Shown piece by piece: positions 1-6,264 of a DNA stretch of 6,288 nucleotides; position 1 is the first letter of the stretch; each line of letters starts with the position of its first letter. The notes under the pieces were generated by a model. That model was not told the origin of the DNA and ran no database searches. It was given only the letters and a program-made list of their open reading frames with translations. The position numbers were made by a program, and so were the translations under genes. This stretch comes from Caulobacter sp. B11 (GTDB taxonomy: Bacteria > Pseudomonadota > Alphaproteobacteria > Caulobacterales > Caulobacteraceae). Location of the stretch: positions 1 through 6,288 of the forward strand of contig NZ_PEGG01000203.1 in assembly GCF_002737765.1 (NCBI RefSeq). Direction: 5' to 3'.

Positions 1-513
1 CCGCCGTCGTCGGGCCAGCCGCCATTGGGGGGCGACGACGGCCCGGATCGACGATCCGCGCGTCGGCGCCGCCGAGGGCGGGTCCCAGCTTCTCGAGCCG
101 CTGGGCCAGGGCCGACAGCCGCAACGCCTCGTGGTCGCGCCCCTCATGGATCGCGCTGGCCAGCCGGACCAGGGCCGCCGCCCGCAGGTCGGCCGGATCC
201 GGCGACGGCGGCGGACCGCTGGCCGCCACCCCGTCCGCGCGCCGCGCGCGAACCGGCGTCGTCCCCGCCGCGCGCCGCTCGTCGGCTTCCGCCCGCCGCG
301 CCGCCACATGGGCCCGGGCGACAGTGTCGGCGCTGACCTTCTTGGTCCAGCCCTCGACCTGGGCATGGCGATAGATGCTGCCGGGCGACACCTTCCACAG
401 CGCCGACAGCTCCTTGGCGCGCGCGCCGTTGCGATAGGCCTCCCGATCTCGGCCCACGAGGCCGGCGACAGGCGGAAATAGGTGGGCGGGGTTTCTGAGC
501 TGTGATCGGTCAT
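1..513 (-). CDS. Helix-turn-helix DNA-binding protein, 3' end beyond window, one frame break
   Basis: Begins at ATG 513-511 and stays open to the left edge, about 171 codons visible. After one frame correction the N-terminus has a compact homeodomain-like helix-turn-helix at about residues 25-57: EAYRNGARAKELSALWKVSP, then GSIYRHAQVEGWTKK. The ELSALWKVSPGSIYRHA stretch fits helix-turn-recognition helix, and the EGW ending is common in terminase-small-subunit-like and resolvase-like HTH folds. The rest is Ala/Arg/Pro-rich, with a helical segment near residues 130-155 (LVRLASAIHEGRDHEALRLS). The frame breaks after AEIG, where GGG on the minus strand (442-444) appears to have lost one G. A second lost base near 42-44 is possible, because the neighbouring frame gives a more natural tail (SPPNGGWPDDG). 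No good Shine-Dalgarno precedes the ATG. DNA binding is inferred from the fold; the target is unknown. A phage or GTA small terminase is one alternative, but no terminase neighbour is visible. Confidence 0.7.
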   Translation of the reverse strand, partial: MTDHSSETPPTYFRLSPASWAEIGRPIATARAPRSCRRCGRCRPAASIAMPRSRAGPRRSAPTLSPGPMWRRGGRKPTSGARRGRRRFARGARTGWRPAVRRRRRIRPTCGRRPWSGWPARSMRGATTRRCGCRPWPSGSRSWDPPSAAPTRGSSIRAVVAPQWRLARRRR

Positions 514-701
514 GGCTCAGAGTATGCGGCCGGGCTGAGCGCGGAGGATTGGGGTGGCGGAGTTTTTGGTAGGGTGTTGATTTGGCGGGGGAAGTTCTGG
601 CGACAGGCGGGGATAGAGTTTGGGGGATCCCCTGCGTCGCCCCATGTGAACTCAGGCGGGCCGGATCGCTCGGCGAAGCCGCCGCCCCGCTGGGCAGAGC
701 C

Positions 702-850
702 ATCCTTACATCTCACGGCGAGACGATCGCAGGGCGGCTCAGGTCACTCAAGGCCCGGTCTGCGACCGGCCGCGCGGCGGCGGCCCGGAGGGCCGGCCTT
801 GACTGACCTGAGCCGTCCTGCACGCTGCAGCCTCCAGGAGATTTAAGGAT
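702..850. repeat. 149-bp imperfect palindrome with apical mini-hairpins (REP/MITE-like intergenic element)
   Basis: The main arms are 729-755 and 795-821, 27 bp with two mismatches; the core GGCTCAGGTCACTCAAGGCC at 736-755 pairs with 795-814 with one mismatch. An outer arm, ATCCTTACATCTC at 702-714, pairs with 838-850 with one mismatch. Between outer and main arms the sequences have diverged (14 and 16 nt). The apex contains three further perfect small palindromes: CCGGTC-TGC-GACCGG at 755-769, GCCGCGCGGC at 769-778 and GGCCC-GGA-GGGCC at 782-794. All arms share a centre near 775-776. There is no coding content and no clear target-site duplication. Intergenic palindromic repeats of this general kind occur in many alphaproteobacteria; whether this copy belongs to a dispersed family cannot be seen from one window. 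Confidence 0.75.
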
Positions 851-1013
851 CGCACCGATCTTGGGGGCGGGTTGCGGGGCTGCCTGCGGGTTTAACGTCA
901 GAACTATGGTGAGAGACCTCAAACTGGGACGGTGGCGACGGTGCTCGCGTCAAGCTCGCCGCTCGACAGGAGGCCAACTTGGTCGGAGTCTCCGGCAACG
1001 GTTCAAAGTATTC

Positions 1014-1090
1014 GCTGATATAAGTGCACTGGCACCTTAATCTGTCCGTTCAGATCAGAATAGTTACCTCGACTAGTTCGAGTATCCAGC
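1014..1090. repeat. Nested short inverted repeats with cloverleaf-like layout
   Basis: Three perfect stem-loops lie in series: GTGC-ACTG-GCAC (1024-1035), ATCTG-TCCGTT-CAGAT (1040-1055) and CTCGA-CTAGT-TCGAG (1068-1082). They are enclosed by GCTGATA (1014-1020), which pairs with TATCCAGC (1083-1090) with a single bulged base. The whole is 77 nt and begins 32 nt past the kinase stop on the minus strand. The geometry recalls a tRNA, but the middle loop has 6 nt and the last loop 5 nt, and the invariant T-loop C is absent, so it is not a functional tRNA. It may be a 3'-UTR structure, a degenerate attachment site or chance. Confidence 0.4.
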
Positions 1091-1122
1091 TCTGTTTACG
1101 GGCTTTCAGCGCAAACCAATTG

Positions 1123-2546
1123 CTAAGTCACTATATGGCTGGCGATGTAATGTCGAAAATCGTCTTCGCTAATCCTGTTGTGTCGAGCGTCGTAGGTTGT
1201 AGGATCTAGGTTATAGGGCGACCTCGTGCTGAAAATCACGAAAGATCCGCTCAAATACCGGGTAACAGGCCTTGCCCCTGCCGGAAGGGGCTCACCAGCA
1301 TATTCATCATCATCCCAAGCTCTCAAAGACACGTATTGACCGGGCGTCAGCTCACAGAAGATCTCAAGACCTTTTTCAAGATCAATATAACCACCATCGA
1401 CCGAGAGAGGCGCGACGCTATGCGCCTCAAGTCTGAAGTAGTTCCAGGCTGACGCTGGCCCAAACGACTCGAAGGTCAGCTTCTGTGGTTTGACGATCGC
1501 AACTGACAGCGCATGGATCCTGAGAAAGCCAGCCTCAGCGGCAAAAGTGATGGAGTTGATCGTGTTACCCCCGCCGTCGGGGTAAAACATGTGGTTCAAG
1601 GATCTAGTCTGAGAGGCAAGGCGCAGGACAGCGCAGATATCTTTGATGTCAGTCCAAGTAGCCCGGCTTGGCGAGCAGAAGGGAAACAGCTGGTTCTGGA
1701 TGACCATCCACTCTGTCAGATTCCGTCGATGAAAATCCTCTTGGAGTTTGATCCAGTCTTCAAGGCGTGACGCCAGTTCAGTGGCGGAAGGGCGCGCGCG
1801 CGGATCATTATCTGTACATTCTGCCAGCAGTTCATCAAGAGGACTTGTAAGTATTTCACCATGGTATTTGCTCAGAGCAAGAACACTGATCGGAGAATAC
1901 TGTCCATCAAAGCCCATAGGTTGCCCCGTAAGTACAATCCAGAGCGTCTTAGCTAGCGAATACACGTCTGCCGGCCCACCCGCCGCTTTCGCAGCATCAC
2001 GTCTCATCTCTGGTGCCATTGTGAATTTGGGCCCGACGTCTCCTTGCGCCGGCGTGATGTCCATACGCTTTGGATATTTCACGAGACCAAAGTCAGAGAA
2101 GCAGAGCCTGCCATTCAACGTCAGAAGGTTAGCAGGTTTGATATCTCGATGATGGATGCCGAGTTCGTGAAGCTCAGCCAGTGTGCGGGCCAGAGCGACA
2201 AACGGGCTTACGATATCGATCGCGCTCTGGGATCTGAATGCAGAGGCCAGCGGCTCGGCCAGGGGCATCACGAACCATTGGGGCCCTCTATCCGCATTGT
2301 GGGGTATTTCATGCTCAAGAAGAGGAACAATGCCATCGATATGCTTGGCCATCTCAAGGGCCTTGATCTCGGCCTCCAAACGGCTGCGGGTGGTCTGACT
2401 GAGTCGGCGCAGGATTTTGAGAGCTCTGTCGGGTTCTCCCTCTCGGGAGACCCTCCAAACCACACCGTTTCCACCCCCCCTATGCTCTCATTGAGTGACC
2501 AGGAACCGATTTTCTCCCCAGGAAATCGTCGTGCAGCTTTGGACAT
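1123..2546 (-). CDS. Hanks-type Ser/Thr protein kinase with uncharacterised C-terminal region; frame broken in a G7 run
   Basis: Eukaryotic-like protein kinase, predicted soluble (no membrane helix), transferring ATP gamma-phosphate to Ser/Thr. Restoring one G in the run at 2474-2480 (CCCCCCC on +) gives 474 residues from ATG 2546 to TAG 1125-1123. It reads SIGGGGNGVVWRV, the glycine-rich loop, at 21-33. Then come the ALKIL lysine K44, a probable helix-C Glu near 60, HRDIKPANLL at 133-142 (catalytic D135, N140), DFG at 152-154, MAPE at 177-180, DVYSLA from D194, and the final Arg near 252. All catalytic residues are present, so it should be active if the frame is intact. Residues about 269-474 form a separate, partly beta-rich region I do not recognise. 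ATG 2546 is chosen because the frame has no other ATG, GTG or TTG back to an in-frame stop; AAGAGA nearby is a weak ribosome site. Uncorrected, the ATG frame ends after 92 aa, and a GTG start at 2463 would lack the loop. No phosphatase or substrate gene is nearby. Confidence 0.9.
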
Positions 2547-2564
2547 CTGGAGTTCTCTTCGCGA

Positions 2565-2631
2565 GCGGATATCGGGAATTCGTCGCCTGAGACGTCACAT
2601 CATCTCAGCTTCGTTCAAAGGGCATATCCGC
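2565..2631 (-). promoter_or_regulatory. Concentric inverted repeats in the kinase leader
   Basis: On the minus strand GCGGATAT (2631-2624) pairs with ATATCCGC (2572-2565). Inside it, CTGAGA (2608-2603) pairs with TCTCAG (2592-2587), which flank a TGACG element. The two pairs share a centre near 2598 although the bases between them do not pair. The structure ends 18 nt before the kinase ATG. It could be an operator for a dimeric regulator or an mRNA leader hairpin. I found no convincing -35/-10 pair in the 260-bp gap between the PIN gene and the kinase. Confidence 0.35.
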
Positions 2632-2806
2632 ATTCTCGATCTGAATTAACCGTATAGTGTCGTGGGAGCGCCTGAGGCAGTTTTGAGCACCGGTCCGGAA
2701 ACGGGGCTTCAAGACCGCCGCTCACTGAGTATGATTAAATCTCAGGAAGGCGATCTGAAGTATCGAGAATCCAAGCCTAACCGCCGAGAATGTAGGTGGC
2801 GTGAGT

Positions 2807-3397
2807 CTAGAGGGGGCTACTGCCTTCTGCGGTGGTCGCGTCGGCTTCTGCGAGCAGTTCTTCATCTTCGTTCACAGCGTCAAAAAGTCCGGCTTGGGCG
2901 TCCTGCGGTGGAAGTGGCATTTCCCAAGTCCTCACGACCGGGATTCCAAGCATTGCGGCGAATGTCCCGACGCCCGTGTCGTCAGAGTAGATCGTTTTGA
3001 CATTCATCACCCTACCAATGGCGATGATTTGCCGATCCATTTTGACCTTCTGCCATACGGCCTGCGAACCGGCTTTCTTGTCGCCTGCCCGTATGGCTTC
3101 GCGCGTCATCGCCGCTACCTCGATGGCAGCGAGCGTGTCGAAGTCCACCACTTTGAAGAAGGCAGATCGGCTAATCCGGTCCAGAACCGCTCCAGCCTCG
3201 TCCTCAAGTCGAACAAGAACTTCAGCAAGTGCGGGCGACGGAATGACGATGGTGTCCTTATTCCGTTGAACTTCGGATTCTAGGAATTTGAAGCGCTCAG
3301 CGGACCTCGACACATGCGCTCTAGTCTCAGGATTCCAAGGCGGCTTTGCGTTCTTATTGACCAGCAAAGCGAACGCGGTTGCGTCGAGAAGGATCAA
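2807..3397 (-). CDS. PIN-domain ribonuclease (VapC-like fold), TTG start, second gene of operon
   Basis: 196 residues. The PIN fold is a metal-dependent RNase in which acidic side chains hold Mg/Mn. The expected acidic residues are in place: D5 in ILLDATAF at the N-terminus, E59 in PSPALAEVLV, D121 in VKMDRQIIAIG, and D139/D140 in TIYSDD, followed by the usual short beta strand (IPVVRTWEMP). It is longer than typical VapC toxins (about 130-140 aa), with an insertion around 20-48 and an acidic Ala-rich tail after 165. The start is TTG 3397-3395: the frame is closed by a TGA three codons upstream, no ATG occurs before the domain core, and AAGGA lies 9 nt ahead. TTG overlaps the stop of the upstream gene as TTGA, implying translational coupling. 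Nuclease activity is inferred from the family; the target RNA is unknown. The usual role of such genes is a toxin, but a housekeeping or defence RNase is possible. Confidence 0.88.
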   Translation of the reverse strand: MILLDATAFALLVNKNAKPPWNPETRAHVSRSAERFKFLESEVQRNKDTIVIPSPALAEVLVRLEDEAGAVLDRISRSAFFKVVDFDTLAAIEVAAMTREAIRAGDKKAGSQAVWQKVKMDRQIIAIGRVMNVKTIYSDDTGVGTFAAMLGIPVVRTWEMPLPPQDAQAGLFDAVNEDEELLAEADATTAEGSSPL

Positions 3398-4140
3398 TGA
3401 ATTTCATCCTTCCCAAGCCGCAAGTCCATCAACTCGTCATAGACATTTTCGTCGCGCGCCAACGCGGGCGAAAGCGATCTGATATCGGCGATCACTTCGG
3501 CAAGCGGTGTGTCGTCGAGGACGTCGTATCTATCGACCGAAAAGCGAAGGAGCTTCCACGAACCATCGAGTGTTCGTTCCCATCGCCCACTGCCGAAAAG
3601 CCTTATCTTGGGGCCGTAGAGATATGGCGCAAGCAAGCGCGCCACGTCTCGCTTCAGCTCGATATTCGAGTAGGCAATTGGACCATCTTGCAGGATAACG
3701 TGTGCGGACTTGTCCCTGCCGCCAATGCTGACAACTTGGCCATCAATCGATCCGGCTTGGGTGAACGCGGGAAAGACAAGCGACTTTGGACGGGTTCGTC
3801 CAGGGAAGGGAATGACCACATCGCCGGTCGGGCTCATCAGTTCAGCAATTGCATTATCTTCAGCCAGCATGTCGTCAATCGACTTGAAGGCGCGCTCTGC
3901 GTCCTTCGCTGGTTGTCCGGTGCGGATTGCTAAGAGCCGCCTTTCCACTTTCGGGGCGTCTTGATCTTCGACCCGCCAAGCTAGTTTGGCGCTTCCTTTG
4001 AACACGCGATCAAAATGGGTCGCGTCCTTTGACCCGACCAGCTCAGCGAGCGCAGAGATATACTGCGCAAGCCTCGACATTGGCAGCGTATCCGGCGTGA
4101 AGGCGTCGATACGGAAGGTGTATTCGTTCGGTTTACGCAT
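3394..4140 (-). CDS. 248-aa protein of unknown function, first gene of PIN operon, candidate antitoxin/partner
   Basis: Starts at ATG 4140 (MRKPNEYTF); a longer frame back to 4188 exists, but 4140 has strong purine ribosome-site sequence directly ahead and gives a natural N-terminus. No named domain is recognised. Visible features: an N-terminal strand then TPDTLPMSRLAQYISALAEL (about 15-34), probably helical; an alpha/beta middle; a beta-rich stretch at about 142-170 (GSIDGQVVSIGGRDKSAHVI) that could be an OB-like barrel; a GSGRWERTLDGSWKLLRF segment near 200; and a helical tail ending ENVYDELMDLRLGKDEIH. From memory, proteins of this pattern (TLPM-x-RLA, IGGRDK, GRWER) recur in proteobacteria as hypothetical proteins. 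The stop overlaps the TTG of the PIN gene, so the two are probably made in a fixed ratio. The position upstream of a PIN gene and the ELMDLR tail suggest an antitoxin-like partner, but it is far larger than VapB-type antitoxins. No membrane segment or signal peptide. Confidence 0.85.
   Translation of the reverse strand: MRKPNEYTFRIDAFTPDTLPMSRLAQYISALAELVGSKDATHFDRVFKGSAKLAWRVEDQDAPKVERRLLAIRTGQPAKDAERAFKSIDDMLAEDNAIAELMSPTGDVVIPFPGRTRPKSLVFPAFTQAGSIDGQVVSIGGRDKSAHVILQDGPIAYSNIELKRDVARLLAPYLYGPKIRLFGSGRWERTLDGSWKLLRFSVDRYDVLDDTPLAEVIADIRSLSPALARDENVYDELMDLRLGKDEIH
3395..3414 (-). promoter_or_regulatory. Ribosome binding site and TTGA stop-start overlap deciding the PIN start
   Basis: GGGAAGGA (3414-3407) inside the last codons of the upstream gene sits 9 nt before TTG 3397-3395. 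The upstream stop TGA (3396-3394) shares two bases with that TTG. An ATG at 3407-3405 is in a different frame and overlaps the Shine-Dalgarno, so it is not the start. Confidence 0.7.
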
Positions 4141-4152
4141 CGCCTCCCTCTC
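4141..4152 (-). promoter_or_regulatory. Ribosome binding site of the 248-aa gene
   Basis: The minus strand reads GAGAGGGAGGCG immediately before ATG 4140. GAGAGG lies 6 nt from the start codon and GGGAGG 2 nt from it. This purine block supports the ATG at 4140 over the upstream in-frame ATG at 4188. Confidence 0.65.
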
Positions 4153-4262
4153 TTTCCCGCAGGCTAACAACCGCCAAAAGCACGGCAAGAAGCCTATGCG
4201 GGCTCAGTTGCGCTGTCTAGCAGACCGCTCATCCGGGCCTAATCACCCGACGGCAGCCACTA

Positions 4263-4282
4263 GCCATAAATGGACGTATGGC
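4263..4282. promoter_or_regulatory. Possible operator: 20-bp inverted repeat
   Basis: GCCATA (4263-4268) and TATGGC (4277-4282) are perfect 6-bp arms around 8 nt, 123 nt upstream of the 248-aa gene start. This fits a site for a dimeric regulator, for example autoregulation by the operon product. The evidence is symmetry and position only. Confidence 0.25.
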
Positions 4283-4332
4283 AAGAAACCTAAAGCAATC
4301 GCTTCCCCTCCCAAGGAGATCGCTGATTCGCA

Positions 4333-4387
4333 TTGGCGATGGGACGAAAGCGGCCATTCCAACGTCGGCGATGGATCAAAAACGCCC
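4333..4387. repeat. Two imperfect 23-bp units at 32-nt period
   Basis: TTGGCGATGGGACGAAAG... starting at 4333 and TCGGCGATGGATCAAAAA... starting at 4365 agree at 17 of 23 positions. The second unit overlaps the T tract and outer stem of the lepA terminator. From memory, GATGGG-x-CGAAAGCGG-type repeats are common between genes in alphaproteobacteria, but I cannot confirm this copy as a member. Confidence 0.4.
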
Positions 4388-4412
4388 CCGCCAGCTTCCG
4401 CTGACGAGGGCG
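4378..4412 (-). terminator. Rho-independent terminator of lepA
   Basis: On the minus strand CGCCCTCGTCAGC (4412-4400) pairs along 13 bp with GCTGGCGGGGGCG (4395-4383), allowing two G-U pairs. The loop is the stable tetranucleotide GGAA, and TTTTT follows at 4382-4378. It begins 37 nt past the lepA stop codon, so it should separate lepA from the PIN operon. Confidence 0.88.
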
Positions 4413-4449
4413 CCCAAAACACTCCGATTGGCGGGCGCTCAGCCCCAGA

Positions 4450-6264
4450 TCAATCCTCGTCCATCTTCAGCGCCGCGATGAACGCTTCCTGCGGGATCTC
4501 GACCTTGCCGAACTGGCGCATGCGCTTCTTGCCGGCCTTTTGCTTGTCCAGCAGCTTGCGTTTGCGCGAGGCGTCGCCGCCGTAGCACTTGGCGGTGACG
4601 TCCTTGCGCAGGGCGCGGACGGTTTCGCGGGCGATGATCTTGCCGCCGATCGCCGCCTGGATGGGGATGACGAACATGTGCTGGGGGATGAGGTCCTTCA
4701 TCTTCTCGCACATGCCGCGGCCCCGGCCCTCGGCGCGGTCGCGGTGGACCAGCATCGAGAGGGCGTCGACGGGTTCGGCATTGACCAGGATCGACATCTT
4801 CACCAGGTCGCCGGTCTTGTAGTCCTCGACCTGGTAGTCGAACGAGGCATAGCCCTTGGAGATCGATTTCAGGCGGTCATAGAAGTCGAACACCACCTCG
4901 TTGAGCGGCAGGTCATAGACCACCATGGCGCGGTTGCCGACATAGGACAGCTCGCGCTGCTGGCCGCGACGGTCCTGGCACAGCTTGATCACGCCGCCGA
5001 GATATTCGTCGGGGGTGAAGATGGTGGCCTTGATCCAGGGCTCGCTGATGCTCTCGATGTGCATCGGTCGGGCAGGTCGGCGGGGTTGTGCAGCTCGATC
5101 TCCGAGCCGTCGCGCATGTGGATCTTGTAGACCACCGACGGGGCGGTGGCGATCAGGTCGAGGTCGAACTCGCGGCTCAGGCGCTCCTGGATGATCTCCA
5201 GGTGCAGCAGGCGAGGAAGCCGCAGCGGAAGCCGAAACCCAGGGCGGCGCTGGATTCCATCTCGTAGGGTGAAGCTGCCGTCATTGAGGCGCAGGCGGCC
5301 GACGGCGGCGCGCAGGTCCTCGAAATCGGCGGCGTCGACCGGGAACAGGCGCGCAGAACACCACGGGCTGGACGTCCCTTGAAGCGGGCAGGGCCTTTTC
5401 GGTGGGCTTTCTTCTCGTCGGTGATGGTGTCGCCGACGGCGGCGTCGGCCACTTCCTTGATCTGGGCGGTGATGAAGCGATCTCGCCGGGGCCCAGGCTC
5501 TCGACGGGGGTGTTTTTCGGCTTGAAGACCCCGACCCGGTCGACCAGGTGCACCGAGCCGTGCTGCATCATCTTGATCTTCATAGCCGGCCTTCAGGCGG
5601 CCGTCGATGACCCGGACTAGCACGACCACGCCGAGATAGGCGTCGTACCAGGCGTCGACCAGCAGGGGCCTTGAGCGGGGCGTTCTCGTCGCCCTGGGGC
5701 GGCGGCAGGCGCTTGACTACCGCTTCGAGCACATCGTGGATGCCGATGCCGGACTTGGCGCTGCACAGCACCGCGTCGCTGGCGTCCAGGCCGATCAGGT
5801 CCTCGATCTGGGCGCGCACGCGCTCGGGCTCGGCGGCGGGCAGGTCGATCTTGTTGAGGACCGGACGATCTCGTGATTGTTGTCGATGGCCGAATAGACA
5901 TTGGCCAGGGTCTGGGCTTCCACGCCCTGGCTGGCGTCGACGACCCAGGATCGAACCCTCGCAGGCGGCCAGCGAGCGCGAGACCTCATAGGCGAAGTCG
6001 ACGTGGCCGGGGGGTGTCCATCAGGTTGAGGATGTAGGTCTCGCCATCATCGGCCTTGTATTCCAGACGCACGGTCTGGGCCTTGATGGTGATGCCGCGC
6101 TCCTTTTCTCGATCTCCATGTTGTCGAGAACCTGGGCGGTCATTTCGCGCGCGGTCAGGCCCCCGGTCTCCTGGATCAGGCGGTCGGAGAGCGTGCTCTT
6201 GCCCGTGGTCGATATGGGCCACGATGGAAAAATTTCTGATCTTGTCGAGCGGCGTAGAGGTCAT
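4450..6264 (-). CDS. lepA: Elongation factor 4 (LepA), ribosome-associated GTPase; frame disturbed by many small indels
   Basis: Translational GTPase that binds the ribosome and is implicated in back-translocation or 30S assembly. Starts at ATG 6264 ([20 protein letters not shown]) and ends at TGA 4452-4450. Motifs in the repaired protein: P-loop AHIDHGKST at 16-24, switch I region ERGITIK at 54-60, DTPGH at 82-86, NKID at 136-139 and CSAK at 166-169. Domain II, the EF-G-like domains and the LepA-specific C-terminus ([20 protein letters not shown]) follow. The frame must be corrected at 15 places between 5066 and 6204 (net 6 surplus bases); from 5064 to the stop it is continuous. Corrected length is 602 aa, typical for the family, with no lost motif, so the breaks look like read errors rather than decay. 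A start at 5064 (MHIESI) is only the C-terminal portion. No strong Shine-Dalgarno is seen in the 24 bases upstream. A good rho-independent terminator follows. Confidence 0.95.

Larger units (their letters stand above)
514..1122. other. Intergenic region between HTH gene and kinase gene
   Basis: About 600 bases in which I see no convincing gene. The possible reading frames are short, rich in Arg/Pro/Gly and resemble no family. The left part (about 530-640) is G-rich on the + strand and includes the perfect palindrome GGGGATCCCC at 623-632. The middle holds the large palindromic element at 702-850. Base composition falls from GC-rich to mixed at about 890-1020, which I take as the left edge of the accessory block. 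The right part holds the nested inverted repeats at 1014-1090. No canonical rho-independent terminator for the kinase gene is present, since none of the hairpins is followed by a T tract on the minus strand. Confidence 0.6.
4141..4449. other. Intergenic leader between lepA and the PIN operon
   Basis: About 300 bases without a supported gene. It must hold the promoter of the PIN operon, because the lepA terminator lies upstream, but I see no clear -35/-10 pair. A GCCATA-8 nt-TATGGC inverted repeat at 4263-4282 is a possible operator. An imperfect tandem repeat with a 32-nt period lies at 4333-4387. The only small minus-strand frames found are about a dozen codons and are not credible genes. 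Confidence 0.5.

Noticed and set aside
1..513. Phage or gene-transfer-agent small terminase assignment
   Set aside because: The HTH is compatible, but no large terminase, portal or other phage gene is in view, so only an HTH call is supported.
502..922. Open frames on both strands around the palindrome (for example + 502-846 and - 922-713)
   Set aside because: Low-complexity Arg/Pro/Gly products that run through the palindrome, with no family resemblance.
1014..1090. A tRNA gene
   Set aside because: The anticodon-arm loop has 6 nt, the last loop 5 nt, the T-loop consensus fails and there is no 3' CCA context. I kept it only as an inverted-repeat structure.
1748..2649. + strand frames at 1748-2152 and 2044-2649
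   Set aside because: They are antisense to the kinase domain, whose motifs are unambiguous on the minus strand.
3986..4585. A 199-residue + strand frame
   Set aside because: It runs antisense to the 248-aa gene and lepA and across the lepA terminator, and its composition is that of a reverse-frame shadow.
4540..5130. A 196-residue + strand frame rich in Asp, Val and His
   Set aside because: Exact antisense of the conserved C-terminal part of LepA; the composition is typical of the complement of a GC-rich gene.
4450..6264. lepA as a decayed pseudogene
   Set aside because: All breaks are small, mostly homopolymer-associated indels with no motif loss, and the corrected length is exactly normal. 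Read error explains this better.
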